The notes under the pieces were generated by a model. It ran no database searches. It worked only from the letters and a program-made list of their open reading frames with translations, and was not told the origin of the DNA. Positions 53,497-64,000 of a stretch of DNA of 64,000 nt are shown here, one piece after another (positions within the stretch are counted from its first letter, which is position 1; every line of letters begins with the position of its first letter). The stretch is from Photobacterium sp. GJ3 (GTDB lineage Bacteria > Pseudomonadota > Gammaproteobacteria > Enterobacterales > Vibrionaceae), in the NCBI RefSeq assembly GCF_018199995.1, contig NZ_CP073578.1, positions 2,356,001-2,420,000 of the forward strand. The letters are read 5' to 3'. The position numbers were made by a program, and so were the translations under genes.

Positions 53497-53520
53497 AAAG
53501 CCGCTCGGATGAGCGGCTTT
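53497..53520 (+). terminator. Rho-independent terminator of fadL
   Basis: AAAGCCGCTC and GAGCGGCTTT pair perfectly around GGAT and continue into TTCTTTTC, 25 bases after the stop. Confidence 0.92.
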
Positions 53521-53564
53521 TCTTTTCAGGCTGTATCGCGTTCAACCCAATATCTGAGCCAAAC

Positions 53565-56095
<2,531 letters not shown>

Positions 56096-56142
56096 TCAAA
56101 AACGCATAACTTTATCGCTATGCAATATAAGCAATAGTCGAG

Positions 56143-56163
56143 TTTCTTTGTGTCTCAAAGAAA
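56143..56163. promoter_or_regulatory. Palindrome upstream of chitinase
   Basis: TTTCTTTG and CAAAGAAA around TGTCT, about 72-92 bases ahead of the start. It is in the right place to be a regulator site; the protein is unknown. Confidence 0.5.
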
Positions 56164-56450
56164 GAAAGTAAAAAAAATGATACAAATGTTGCGCATTGTG
56201 ATCTCATGCCAGTGTATTTGTAACCTTAAGTAAGCCATACCTTACAAAATGATAGAAAGAACAGAGACTGAGCGTAGCCATCATCTGCGGATGAAATGAT
56301 TCACCTCATCAGGGATATTCACCGGAGATTCCGGTATCTATTGACCGTATTTTCACGCCCAAACAGACCTTATCCAGCCATTTTCACCCAATCTTAATGT
56401 TTACAGAAAATTAACAACACGAGCACTCCATGAAAGGTTTAGCGATCAAA

Positions 56451-56481
56451 AAAGCCAGAGCAATCAACTTGCTCTGGCTTT
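56451..56481 (-). terminator. Rho-independent terminator of mlaA
   Basis: On the minus strand AAAGCCAGAGCAA and TTGCTCTGGCTTT form a perfect 13-bp stem around five bases, followed by TTTGATC, 24 bases after the mlaA stop. Confidence 0.92.
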
Positions 56482-56504
56482 GGGTCGTTCGCGGATGTTT
56501 TCAA

Positions 56505-57368
56505 TTATTCGCTATCAATTTCATCCAGATAATCATCAAGATAGACTTCCTGCTCTGTGGTGCTTGTTTCAACTTGCGCACCACCAGCCCGGAAATTCTT
56601 ATATTGAATATACGCATCTCGGGTGAAGACATAAGGGTCTGGCGAGTTCTCCAGCATCGGTTCCTGAGCCACAAGTTTGGCACGATCTTCCATCCCTTCA
56701 ATCGCCCATTTGCCCAGACTTTGCCAGAACGTCAGCAAGTTCAACGGGAAATACAGTTTATCCACCCAATCCCCGGCGCCTTCCCGTAACGTGACCGGCC
56801 CATAAGCAGGGATCATAAAGTAAGGACCATTTCCCACGCCATAATAACCGAGGGAGTCTGAGAAGCTCTGTTCACCCGGAGGCGGAATATCCGCTGCCGT
56901 TGCGATATCAATCAAACCGGCCAGACCAAAAACACTGTTAATCCAGAACCGGTTAAAGTGCTCCACGGCTTTCTCTGGTTCCTGCTTCAGCAAACTATTC
57001 ACCATGTTCGCCGGCTCTTCCAGATTCGACAGAAAGTTTCTCAGTCCCGTCCGTAACGGTGAAGGCACATAATCCACATAAGCCAGTGACACCGGACGAA
57101 CCAGATAAGGATCCAAATAGTCGTAGTTGACTGACCACATGGCCCGGTTAAAGCCTTCAAACGGGTCATATACAAGCGTTTCAGGCTCACCCAAAGCTTC
57201 GAGCTCTTCCACACTCAGACCGGCGGCTTCCAGCTCCGCATCGTCCAGCCCGAATTCATTCCCTTCCAGCTGATCCGGTTCAGGCTCCGATGGCGAACTG
57301 GCACATCCCATCAGGGACATTGCGAGCAATACTGATAAAAAAAGATTTCGACTCAATGTGTTAGCCAC
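56505..57368 (-). CDS. mlaA: Phospholipid-removing outer-membrane lipoprotein MlaA (VacJ)
   Basis: 287 residues. Lipobox LMGC puts the lipid Cys near residue 22. The MlaA domain begins at YDPFEGFNRAMW (about 67) and includes EPANMVNSLL, FGLAGLIDIA and LGYYGVGNGPYFMIPAYGP. MlaA pulls misplaced phospholipids out of the outer leaflet with OmpC/OmpF and passes them to MlaC. An acidic linker (ELEAAGLSVEELEALGEPE) precedes the domain. It follows the ccm operon, separated by a terminator, so it has its own promoter. Confidence 0.95.
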   Translation of the reverse strand: MANTLSRNLFLSVLLAMSLMGCASSPSEPEPDQLEGNEFGLDDAELEAAGLSVEELEALGEPETLVYDPFEGFNRAMWSVNYDYLDPYLVRPVSLAYVDYVPSPLRTGLRNFLSNLEEPANMVNSLLKQEPEKAVEHFNRFWINSVFGLAGLIDIATAADIPPPGEQSFSDSLGYYGVGNGPYFMIPAYGPVTLREGAGDWVDKLYFPLNLLTFWQSLGKWAIEGMEDRAKLVAQEPMLENSPDPYVFTRDAYIQYKNFRAGGAQVETSTTEQEVYLDDYLDEIDSE

Positions 57369-57384
57369 TTATTCTCATGAAAAA

Positions 57385-57408
57385 AGACTGGATAATGATA
57401 TCCAGTCT
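57385..57408 (-). terminator. Terminator of the ccm operon
   Basis: On the minus strand AGACTGGATA and TATCCAGTCT pair perfectly around four bases and are followed by TTTTTTC, about 30 bases after the ccmI stop. Confidence 0.9.
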
Positions 57409-57438
57409 GTTTCTGAACTGCCAGTGTGTTTCCGAGAT

Positions 57439-58653
57439 TCATTCGTACGGTGTATTAATTGTCACCGTCGCGGTCTCTCCGAGCGCCACAATACTGCTTT
57501 CACCAAACCAGTCTCCCGCTTTGGTTGCAACATTGCCATCCTGATCAATTCTTGCTCTGATAATCAGCTCGGATTGCTGAGACATCAGTCGGTCCGGTAG
57601 CATGCTGTCGCTGTCGTTCAACGTCAGGTTCAGCGGGAATCGGGACAACGGCAAACGCTTTGCAGCCAGCGGCATCGTCGCACCATCTGCTGTATGTGCC
57701 GAAACCACCACCATACCCGTATCCGGTAAAACAACATCCGGACCCAGAGTAACCGTCACCGACACACCCGGTGCAGGATTCGCAGACTGATGCATATCGA
57801 CTTTCGCCTGTGCAATGCTGCGCTCCAGCATTTGAACCCGGCTGTCCTTTGCATCCAGTAAGCCTTTCATCTGCTCCCAGTAGTCAATGGCCTGTGCGTA
57901 ATCACCATTGCCATAAGCTTCAAACGCCAGCAGTGATATCGCCTGCAGATTCTTGGGGTCACGCTCCAGCAGATGGGTCAGCATATTGCGGGCGACTTGG
58001 ACCTGCCCCGGTTCTCCGCCCATCATCAGGGTTTGTGCATAGCCCACCTGCAGGCTTGGATCACTCGGCGATAAATCCAGCGCACGCTTCATTGCCCCTT
58101 GCGCGGTTTCAAGATCGCGGTTTGCCATCCCAATCCGACCCAGTAGTAACCAGCCCGTGGCATCATCCGGACGTTCATGTAACCGGGTCCGCAAACCCAA
58201 TGTTAAGTCATCCATTTCCTGATCCGTCAATGGCGCAGCATTGTCTCCCATCAAACGCTGTGTCAGTTCCGGTAGCCGGGTCACCGTATCCTGCCACTGA
58301 ATCACCTGCTTCGCACTGCCCACTGAAAAATAAAGACCGTAAGAAACACCAATGATGACAAGAACACCGGGAAAAAGTAACCAGGGCCGGAACAGTTGCT
58401 GCTGTGATTGCTTTTGAACCGGCACATCATCCAGCAATGACTGCTGGAGTTCTTTTTCCATCTCGTCCGGATGAGAGACTAACCCTTCAACACTTTCTTC
58501 TTTCAATTCACCCAGTCGGTCACGAAAGAAGGCCTTGTTCAGCTCATCCCGGCTGGCGACCTGATCCTGATTGCTGCCCACAAAAGCAGGCATGATGAAA
58601 AAGGCCAGCGCAATCAGCACCAGAATCAGGGTGCAAATCCAAAATAACGTCAT
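57439..58653 (-). CDS. ccmI: Cytochrome c biogenesis protein CcmI
   Basis: 404 residues: two N-terminal membrane helices (about residues 3-22 and 95-113), a cytosolic loop between them, then a periplasmic TPR region (ATGWLLLGRIGMANRDLETA...) and a C-terminal domain. CcmI holds apocytochrome c and hands it to CcmF/CcmH for heme attachment. This matches the fused CcmI (CycH) of most gammaproteobacteria. Last of the ccm genes; start overlaps ccmH in ATGA. Confidence 0.93.
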   Translation of the reverse strand: MTLFWICTLILVLIALAFFIMPAFVGSNQDQVASRDELNKAFFRDRLGELKEESVEGLVSHPDEMEKELQQSLLDDVPVQKQSQQQLFRPWLLFPGVLVIIGVSYGLYFSVGSAKQVIQWQDTVTRLPELTQRLMGDNAAPLTDQEMDDLTLGLRTRLHERPDDATGWLLLGRIGMANRDLETAQGAMKRALDLSPSDPSLQVGYAQTLMMGGEPGQVQVARNMLTHLLERDPKNLQAISLLAFEAYGNGDYAQAIDYWEQMKGLLDAKDSRVQMLERSIAQAKVDMHQSANPAPGVSVTVTLGPDVVLPDTGMVVVSAHTADGATMPLAAKRLPLSRFPLNLTLNDSDSMLPDRLMSQQSELIIRARIDQDGNVATKAGDWFGESSIVALGETATVTINTPYE

Positions 58654-59171
58654 TTCTTCACCTTATTCTCGCCGTCAGCGGCTTGCGTCGAACGCGAGTC
58701 TTCCTCCTGGCCGATTTCTTTCAGTAATGCATCCAGCCGTGCACTGTCCTGTTCATCGACTGCATCGGGCTGAACACCGCGTCGCGAGCGGTACACCAAC
58801 ACAGAAGCACCGATCAGCAAGAAACACAATGGCCCCAGCCAGAGAATCAGTGTGGATGGCATGACCGGCGGGTTATAGGTCACAAAGTTGCCATACCGGG
58901 CAATCATATAATCGATAATGTCTTGCTTGGACTTTCCCTGCTTCAGCATTTCGTACACTTTCTGACGCATATCTTTGGCCAGTTCAGCATTGGAGTCGGC
59001 AATATTATTGTTCTGACACTTCGGGCAACGCAGGGTTGCGGTCAGCTCCTGATAGGTGGTTTCCTGCTCAGGGGTTTGAAATTCATACACATCAATTGAT
59101 GCCTGAGCTGGCAAGCTGAGTGGCAACCAGCTTCCTATCACCAGTGTGAACGTCAGGATTAATCGCTTCAT
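58650..59171 (-). CDS. ccmH: Cytochrome c biogenesis thiol oxidoreductase CcmH
   Basis: 173 residues: signal peptide, then LRCPKCQNNNI (active CxxC, about residues 48-51), a three-helix bundle, one membrane helix (about 105-125) and a charged cytosolic tail. CcmH reduces apocytochrome c or relays to CcmG before heme ligation. This is the short CcmH form, without TPR, as expected with a separate CcmI. Overlaps ccmG and ccmI by four bases each. Confidence 0.95.
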   Translation of the reverse strand: MKRLILTFTLVIGSWLPLSLPAQASIDVYEFQTPEQETTYQELTATLRCPKCQNNNIADSNAELAKDMRQKVYEMLKQGKSKQDIIDYMIARYGNFVTYNPPVMPSTLILWLGPLCFLLIGASVLVYRSRRGVQPDAVDEQDSARLDALLKEIGQEEDSRSTQAADGENKVKK

Positions 59172-59722
59172 CCTTTCGCCTCCGCTTTGAGCTGATCATA
59201 AATGGGTTTCAGTGTCGCCTCCCAGTTACGCGGGTTCACATCCCCCACATGACGGTAACGAATGATCCCCTGTGCATCGATCAGGAAGGTTTCCGGTGCG
59301 CCATAGACGCCCAGATCCAACCCCAGCATTCCGTTGCCATCAAAAAGGCTGTGCATATAAGGATTGCCCAGTTCATCCAACCAGCGAATCGCTTTTTGCC
59401 GTTCATCTTTATAGTTCAGGCCGATGATTTTCACTCCCTGGCTGGCCAGCTGATTCAGGTACTGATGTTCGGCATAACACGTCGGACACCAGGTTGCCCA
59501 AACGTTCAGCAGCAACGGCTCACCCTGAAAAATATCCTGCTGGTACAGCGTGTCGGCATTTTTCAGATCTTCCAGACGGAACTGAGGAACTGGTTTACCG
59601 ATCAGCACAGATTCCAGCTTAGTGGGATCATCACCCTCTGCATTGCGAGTCAACTGAACCAGAAAAACAGCAACCAGAGCAAGAAACAGAACAAAAGGAA
59701 TAAAGAGCAGCTTCTTGTTCAT
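59168..59722 (-). CDS. ccmG: Thioredoxin-like CcmG/DsbE
   Basis: 184 residues: N-terminal membrane anchor (about residues 5-22) and a periplasmic thioredoxin domain with WATWCPTCYAEHQ (CxxC near residue 80) and GVYGAPETFLID, where the cis-Pro and Glu are typical of DsbE. It keeps apocytochrome cysteines reduced. Start and stop overlap the neighbouring ccm genes in ATGA. Confidence 0.95.
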   Translation of the reverse strand: MNKKLLFIPFVLFLALVAVFLVQLTRNAEGDDPTKLESVLIGKPVPQFRLEDLKNADTLYQQDIFQGEPLLLNVWATWCPTCYAEHQYLNQLASQGVKIIGLNYKDERQKAIRWLDELGNPYMHSLFDGNGMLGLDLGVYGAPETFLIDAQGIIRYRHVGDVNPRNWEATLKPIYDQLKAEAKG

Positions 59723-61716
59723 CCGTTCACCTCTGCATGAGACGTCACCGTTGCATTTTCTGTCTGTTCTGATTTCTTGAAACGCTGGCGAAAACGGTAA
59801 CGTTTATCACTGATCGCCAGAGCACCACCGAATGCCATGAACACAGAACCGAGCCAGAGCCAGTTGACGAAAGGCTTGTAATAAATACGAACAGCCCAGG
59901 CACCATCCGTCAGTTGCTCTCCCAGAGCGACATAAAGATCCCGGGTCACACCACTATCGATGGCAGCTTCAGTCATCATGGAACCCGACACCGTATAAAA
60001 ACGTTTCTCGGCATGCAGTTCCGCGACAAACTTGCCTTCACGGCTCACGACAAAGTCACCGATAAAGCCGTCATAGTTTGGCCCTTCCACGTTACGCAAG
60101 CCAGCCAGGCGGAAATCAAACCCTTCAACATTGACCGATTGCCCTGGGGTCAGGCGCACGTCCCGCTCCAGATCATAGTTGGACACCAGCGTAATCCCGA
60201 TCAGAGTAATCGCCAGACCAATGTGTCCCAGGACCATGGCCCAGTGACTGCGGCCCAGTTTCCTCAACCCTGTCATCAGGCTGTGGCGATGCGTCGCACG
60301 CTCATACAGTTCAAATCCCTGCAGAATAATGATCCAAAAAGCCATCACCATGCCCAGCACAGCCAATGGCTGAATCGGATCCGGACGGAGCCAGAGCACC
60401 AGCAGAGCTAACGGCAACGTGATGATCGCTGTGATGACGAGTGGACGACGAATCGTTGCAAAGTTTTCCCGCTTCCAGCGAACCAGCGGCCCGATACCGA
60501 GGAAAAACGCAAACGGGATCATCAGCCAGGTAAACAGCGTGTTGAAGAATGGCACACCAATCGACACTGAACCCAAACCGATTTGTTTATGAACCAGCGG
60601 CAGTAACGTACCAATCAGGACGACCAGCAATGCTGTGACCAGCAGCAGGTTATTGGCCAGCAGGAAATTCTCGCGTGAAAACAGGCTGAAGGATCCGTGA
60701 GAACGGATTTGCGCCCCACGCAGTGCGTAAAGCAGCAGAGAACCACCAATCACGACCACCAGAAAACCAAGGATAAACATGCCCCGCGCCGGATCCGACG
60801 CAAAGGCATGCACCGAAACCAGTACGCCGGAACGCACCAGGAAAGTCCCCAGCAGGCTCAGTGAGAACGCTGAGATGGCCAGTAAAACCGTCCAGGCTTT
60901 GAAAGTGCCGCGCTTTTCTGTCACTGCAAGTGAGTGCATCAGCGCTGTGCCCGCCAGCCAAGGCATGAAAGAAGCATTTTCGACCGGATCCCAGAACCAC
61001 CAGCCGCCCCAGCCGAGCTCGTAATAGGCCCACCAGGAGCCCAGCGCAATCCCAAGCGTCAGGAAAGACCAGGCAGCAATCGTCCATGGACGAGACCAGC
61101 GAGCCCAAGCCGTATCCAGTCTGCCGGTCATCAGGGATGCAATTGCAAACGCAAAAGCCACTGAAAAGCCAACATAACCCATATACAGCATGGGCGGGTG
61201 AATGATCAGTCCCGGATCCTGCAGCAGCGGATTCAAATCGCGACCATCAACCGGGAAGTAAGGCAAGGTACGCAGGAAAGGGTTTGAGGTCAGAATGATA
61301 AACAAGAGGAAACCGACAGAAATCATCCCCATGACCGCCAGCACACGGGCCACAGATTCCTGTGGCATACCGCGGCTGAACGTAGCCACTGCCGCGGCCC
61401 AGGTTGCCTGTATCAGCACCCACAGCAACAGCGAACCTTCATGCGCTCCCCACACAGCCGTCAGCCGGTAATACCAGGGCAGATTACTGTTTGAGTTACT
61501 GGCCACATAAGTCAGTGTGAAATCGTTGATATAAAAAGCCCAGGACAGGATCACAAACGACACCAACAGCATCGCGAAAACGCCATAGGTCAGCGGTCTG
61601 GCGAACCGCATCAGAACAGGGTTTCCTGTATGCGCCCCGTATAAAGGATAAATACTGACGAGGAGCGACAGCCCCAGCGCCAGAATCAGGCTAAACTGCC
61701 CTAACTCAGCAATCAT
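59719..61716 (-). CDS. ccmF: Heme lyase subunit CcmF
   Basis: 665 residues with about 15 membrane helices. The heme-handling WWD motif [19 protein letters not shown] lies near residue 235. Histidines flanking it (for example HPPMLY near 173 and MHSLAV near 262) match the conserved heme ligands. A periplasmic domain precedes the last helix. CcmF joins heme to the apocytochrome with CcmH and CcmI. Coupled to ccmE and ccmG by ATGA overlaps. Confidence 0.96.
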   Translation of the reverse strand: MIAELGQFSLILALGLSLLVSIYPLYGAHTGNPVLMRFARPLTYGVFAMLLVSFVILSWAFYINDFTLTYVASNSNSNLPWYYRLTAVWGAHEGSLLLWVLIQATWAAAVATFSRGMPQESVARVLAVMGMISVGFLLFIILTSNPFLRTLPYFPVDGRDLNPLLQDPGLIIHPPMLYMGYVGFSVAFAFAIASLMTGRLDTAWARWSRPWTIAAWSFLTLGIALGSWWAYYELGWGGWWFWDPVENASFMPWLAGTALMHSLAVTEKRGTFKAWTVLLAISAFSLSLLGTFLVRSGVLVSVHAFASDPARGMFILGFLVVVIGGSLLLYALRGAQIRSHGSFSLFSRENFLLANNLLLVTALLVVLIGTLLPLVHKQIGLGSVSIGVPFFNTLFTWLMIPFAFFLGIGPLVRWKRENFATIRRPLVITAIITLPLALLVLWLRPDPIQPLAVLGMVMAFWIIILQGFELYERATHRHSLMTGLRKLGRSHWAMVLGHIGLAITLIGITLVSNYDLERDVRLTPGQSVNVEGFDFRLAGLRNVEGPNYDGFIGDFVVSREGKFVAELHAEKRFYTVSGSMMTEAAIDSGVTRDLYVALGEQLTDGAWAVRIYYKPFVNWLWLGSVFMAFGGALAISDKRYRFRQRFKKSEQTENATVTSHAEVNG

Positions 61717-62198
61717 TGCACGCTACCTTGCTTTTGTTGGTCGGTATACTCAAGCGGTTTGTGGTGTTTATTCATCGCTTCAGCGACTTCCGGCGGCATG
61801 TACTCTTCGTCATGCTTAGCCAGCACTTCATGCGCTTCAACGGTCGTAGCATCCACCAGTACCCCTTGCGCGACAATCCCTTGCCCCTCTCGGAACAGGT
61901 CAGGCAGAATGCCGTCATAGCGCACAGTCACTTCAGGACCGACATCAGCAACACGGAAAGTGACTTCCAGTGATTGTGGATCGCGTTTCACCGAGCCTTT
62001 CACGACCATGCCGCCAATCCGCAGTCGCTGCCCCACTTCGGGTTTTACACCGTTGGATTTCCCCTCAACCAGTTCAGTCGGGGTGTAGAAAAGATCCATA
62101 TTCTGGTTCATGGCATACAAGACCAGGGCAATGGTGACACTCAGGCCCGCCAGCAAGGCGACCACAACGGTCAAACGTCGTTTACGTCTTGGGTTCAT
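61713..62198 (-). CDS. ccmE: Heme chaperone CcmE
   Basis: 161 residues: one N-terminal anchor (about residues 9-28) and a periplasmic beta-barrel. The covalent heme site is the His in [14 protein letters not shown] (about residue 128), with the following Tyr. CcmE carries heme from CcmC to CcmF. Overlaps ccmD and ccmF in ATGA. Confidence 0.95.
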   Translation of the reverse strand: MNPRRKRRLTVVVALLAGLSVTIALVLYAMNQNMDLFYTPTELVEGKSNGVKPEVGQRLRIGGMVVKGSVKRDPQSLEVTFRVADVGPEVTVRYDGILPDLFREGQGIVAQGVLVDATTVEAHEVLAKHDEEYMPPEVAEAMNKHHKPLEYTDQQKQGSVQ

Positions 62199-62401
62199 AA
62201 CGTGTTCTCCAGCTTCTCTGCAGCCTTGATGCGTTGCTCGCGGGCAACTTTGTTTTTAATTTCGGCGGCCAGGCGACGGCTCCGGCTGAGACTCCGCCAC
62301 AGCAGAATCAACATCGACAAAGCCGAAATACCATAGGCAGACCAGACGTATCCGGCATAGCCACCCATCGCAAAAAATTCAGAAATCGATTCAAAATGCA
62401 T
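62195..62401 (-). CDS. ccmD: Heme exporter small subunit CcmD
   Basis: 68 residues from ATG 62399-62401, chosen because GAGG stands five bases upstream; a GTG two codons earlier is possible. One membrane helix (about residues 15-37, [20 protein letters not shown]) and a basic tail ([23 protein letters not shown]). CcmD stabilises the CcmABC-CcmE complex. Confidence 0.92.
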   Translation of the reverse strand: MHFESISEFFAMGGYAGYVWSAYGISALSMLILLWRSLSRSRRLAAEIKNKVAREQRIKAAEKLENTL

Positions 62402-62408
62402 ACTCACC

Positions 62409-63140
62409 TCACTGCATCAGTTGGCGAACCCAGGGACGGTGACTTTCCCGGCTCAGAATTTCATTCCGGAGCCGGATCAGCGTCACGGCGCCAAAGAAGC
62501 AGGCAAAACCCAGTAAATTCAACAATAATGGCCAAAGCATACGGCTATCAATCGAAGGCTTGGCAAATTTGGTAATGGTTGCGCCCTGGTGCAGGGTATT
62601 CCACCACTCAACGGAGTAATGAATGATTGGCAGGTTAATCACGCCCACAATCGCCAAAATTCCGGCTGCTTTTGCCGCCGTTTTCTGATCATCAAAGGCG
62701 TTGTAGAGGGCAATCACCCCCAAATAGAGGAAGAGCAGAATCAGTTCAGAGGTCAGTCGCGCATCCCAGACCCACCAGGCACCCCACATGGGTTTCCCCC
62801 AAACCGCACCGGTGACCAGCGCGATAAATGTAAAGACAGCGCCAATCGGTGCCATGGCAGCAGCGGCCATATCAGATAAACGAACCTGCCAGACCAGACC
62901 GATAAATGCGGCAATGGCCATCCAGAGATAGGCGCCCATCGACCAAATCGCGGCCGGTACGTGCAGGTAAATAATTCGGAAACTGTCGCCCTGCTGATAG
63001 TCCGTCGGTGCGAAGGCCAGCCCCCAGATCGTTCCAATCGTCAGGCTGAGAACCGACAACACGGCAAACCATGGCAGCAGCGTACCGCACAAACGGTAGC
63101 AGTTTTCGGCTTTAGCGTAGGGATGTAACCACTTCCACAT
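62409..63140 (-). CDS. ccmC: Heme exporter/handling protein CcmC
   Basis: 243 residues with six helices. WWD motif GAWWVWDARLTSEL near residue 125, with conserved His in IYLHVPAAIWSMG (about 60) and IIHYSVEWWNTLH (about 185). CcmC presents heme to CcmE. The seven-base gap to ccmD contains the CcmD ribosome-binding site. Confidence 0.96.
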   Translation of the reverse strand: MWKWLHPYAKAENCYRLCGTLLPWFAVLSVLSLTIGTIWGLAFAPTDYQQGDSFRIIYLHVPAAIWSMGAYLWMAIAAFIGLVWQVRLSDMAAAAMAPIGAVFTFIALVTGAVWGKPMWGAWWVWDARLTSELILLFLYLGVIALYNAFDDQKTAAKAAGILAIVGVINLPIIHYSVEWWNTLHQGATITKFAKPSIDSRMLWPLLLNLLGFACFFGAVTLIRLRNEILSRESHRPWVRQLMQ

Positions 63141-63191
63141 AGTTCTTTACTCTATGATTAATAATAATTCTTTGCTTCCGGTAAGCTCTTT

Positions 63192-63860
63192 TCAGTTCAC
63201 ACTGACCCGCAATGAAGCAGCAATCGCAAACGGAGCCAGTGTTGCCGAACCAACCAGCATTGCTCCCATCAACGCCAATTGCCCCTGATAACTCATCCCC
63301 AGAGATGCAGCTTCAATCGCAGACGTTGCGAAGATTAGCACAGGAATAAACAGCGGTAAGATGAGCAAACTCAATAATACGCCACCTTTGCGCAATCCTA
63401 CCGTGAGTGCAACCCCAATGGCGCCCAGAAAACTTAAGGTCGGTGTACCGATCAATAACGTCAGGACCACAGCCAGCCAGGTTGACCAGTCCAGCGACAG
63501 CAAAATCGCCAGTAACGGGCTCACCAACAGAAGTGGCAAGCCGGTCAGCAACCAGTGGGCGATGACCTTCGCCAGTGCCAGTACAGATAAAGGCGCAGGC
63601 ATCAGCATCATCTGTTCAAGCGAACCATCCATGAAGTCATCCCGGAATAAACGCTCCAGAGATAACAGCGCGGCCAGTAAGGCTGCAACCCAGATAATAC
63701 CAGGGGCAATCCGTGCCAGCAGATTGGGTTCTGGCCCAATCCCTAACGGAAAGAGCGTAATGACAATCAAGAAAAACCACAGCGGGTTCAATACATCAGC
63801 CTGACGGCGAAATGCAATCAGCAACTCGCGCCGGATGACCTGAAACATCGAATACAACAT
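63192..63860 (-). CDS. ccmB: Heme exporter permease CcmB
   Basis: 222 residues with six helices and the usual start MFQVIRRELLIAFRRQADVLNPLWFF (the ATG at 63858 or the one four codons in). FRDDFMDGSLEQMML near residue 68 is a family mark. With CcmA it forms the ABC part of the Ccm system that releases holo-CcmE. Three bases separate it from ccmA. Confidence 0.94.
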   Translation of the reverse strand: MLYSMFQVIRRELLIAFRRQADVLNPLWFFLIVITLFPLGIGPEPNLLARIAPGIIWVAALLAALLSLERLFRDDFMDGSLEQMMLMPAPLSVLALAKVIAHWLLTGLPLLLVSPLLAILLSLDWSTWLAVVLTLLIGTPTLSFLGAIGVALTVGLRKGGVLLSLLILPLFIPVLIFATSAIEAASLGMSYQGQLALMGAMLVGSATLAPFAIAASLRVSVN

Positions 63861-63863
63861 TGG

Positions 63864-64000
63864 CTACGCCTGCCCCAAACTCACTTTGCGCAGACGGTCC
63901 TGCGAAGAAAACATATCCTGATGCGTGGTCAGCAACACAATCCCGCCTCGTTCAGCGTGAGAGACAAACAAGCGCTCCAGGACTTTCACCCCTTGTTTAT
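63864..64000 (-). CDS. ccmA: ATP-binding subunit CcmA (C-terminal end; cut by the window)
   Basis: The last 45 or so residues before the stop at 63864-63866 read ...GVKVLERLFVSHAERGGIVLLTTHQD..., ending in KVSLGQA. The D-loop side and the switch His (TTHQD) of an ABC ATPase are visible; Walker A and signature lie outside the window. It is the first gene of the ccm cluster. Confidence 0.92.
   Translation of the reverse strand, partial: KQGVKVLERLFVSHAERGGIVLLTTHQDMFSSQDRLRKVSLGQA

Overview
The window reads as a chromosomal segment of a gammaproteobacterium of the Vibrionaceae, most like Photobacterium or a close Vibrio relative. The main reasons are the gene order fadJ-fadI / ECF sigma factor-DUF3379-fadL, the atl (ybaZ)-ybaY-tesB block, mdlAB beside an Lrp-type regulator, prmB/smrB divergent, a large pitrilysin-type protease, a multidomain chitinase and a full ccm operon. 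No replication origin, prophage, CRISPR array, tRNA or intact insertion sequence was seen. The only RNA gene recognised with confidence is the 4.5S SRP RNA (ffs).

Layout. 1-4036: a glycerol-kinase-like FGGY kinase (cut by the window edge) divergent from two coupled FAD oxidoreductases, with a convergent DeoR regulator, probably a glycerol or related polyol system. 4175-7648: a decayed MFS pump, a MATE transporter and a gene-free stretch with relics. 7649-17181: an A+T-richer island for 5-oxoproline or a related lactam/amide (amidase, DUF2848, TRAP transporter, PxpABC, DUF1445, LysR). Its two operon promoters share a near-identical palindrome. 17451-20610: ffs, a frameshifted membrane protein, atl, ybaY, tesB. 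20652-28190: mdlAB, Lrp regulator, cysteine desulfhydrase-like enzyme, queC, SEC-C protein, queH. 28214-34504: a run of small redox and stress genes ending in an old-yellow-enzyme/TetR pair with three palindromic operators. 34553-40382: unknown proteins and a small tyrosinase operon. 40608-46709: prmB, smrB, sixA, pitrilysin and small unknowns. 46801-53520: fatty-acid beta-oxidation and uptake (fadJ, fadI, sigma factor, DUF3379, fadL) with two FadR-like sites. 53565-56071: chitinase. 56505-64000: mlaA and ccmIHGFEDCBA (ccmA cut by the edge).

Data quality. Four otherwise normal genes (membrane protein at 17706, pitrilysin, fadJ, chitinase) are broken by five frameshifts. In all five, adding one G to a G run of the coding strand restores the frame and, where the family is known, the usual residues. 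This looks like homopolymer under-calling in the sequence rather than gene decay. The MFS pump at 4175-5189 is different: it has lost internal segments and is a true pseudogene.

The most unusual items are the split tyrosinase (EF-hand-like calcium loop between its copper sites, plus a coupled Cys/His-rich partner protein), the shared operator in the 5-oxoproline island, the three-operator switch between nemA-like and tetR genes, a possible three-way-junction RNA ahead of the ECF sigma gene, and an acidic protein made of two similar halves next to a DUF4272 gene.
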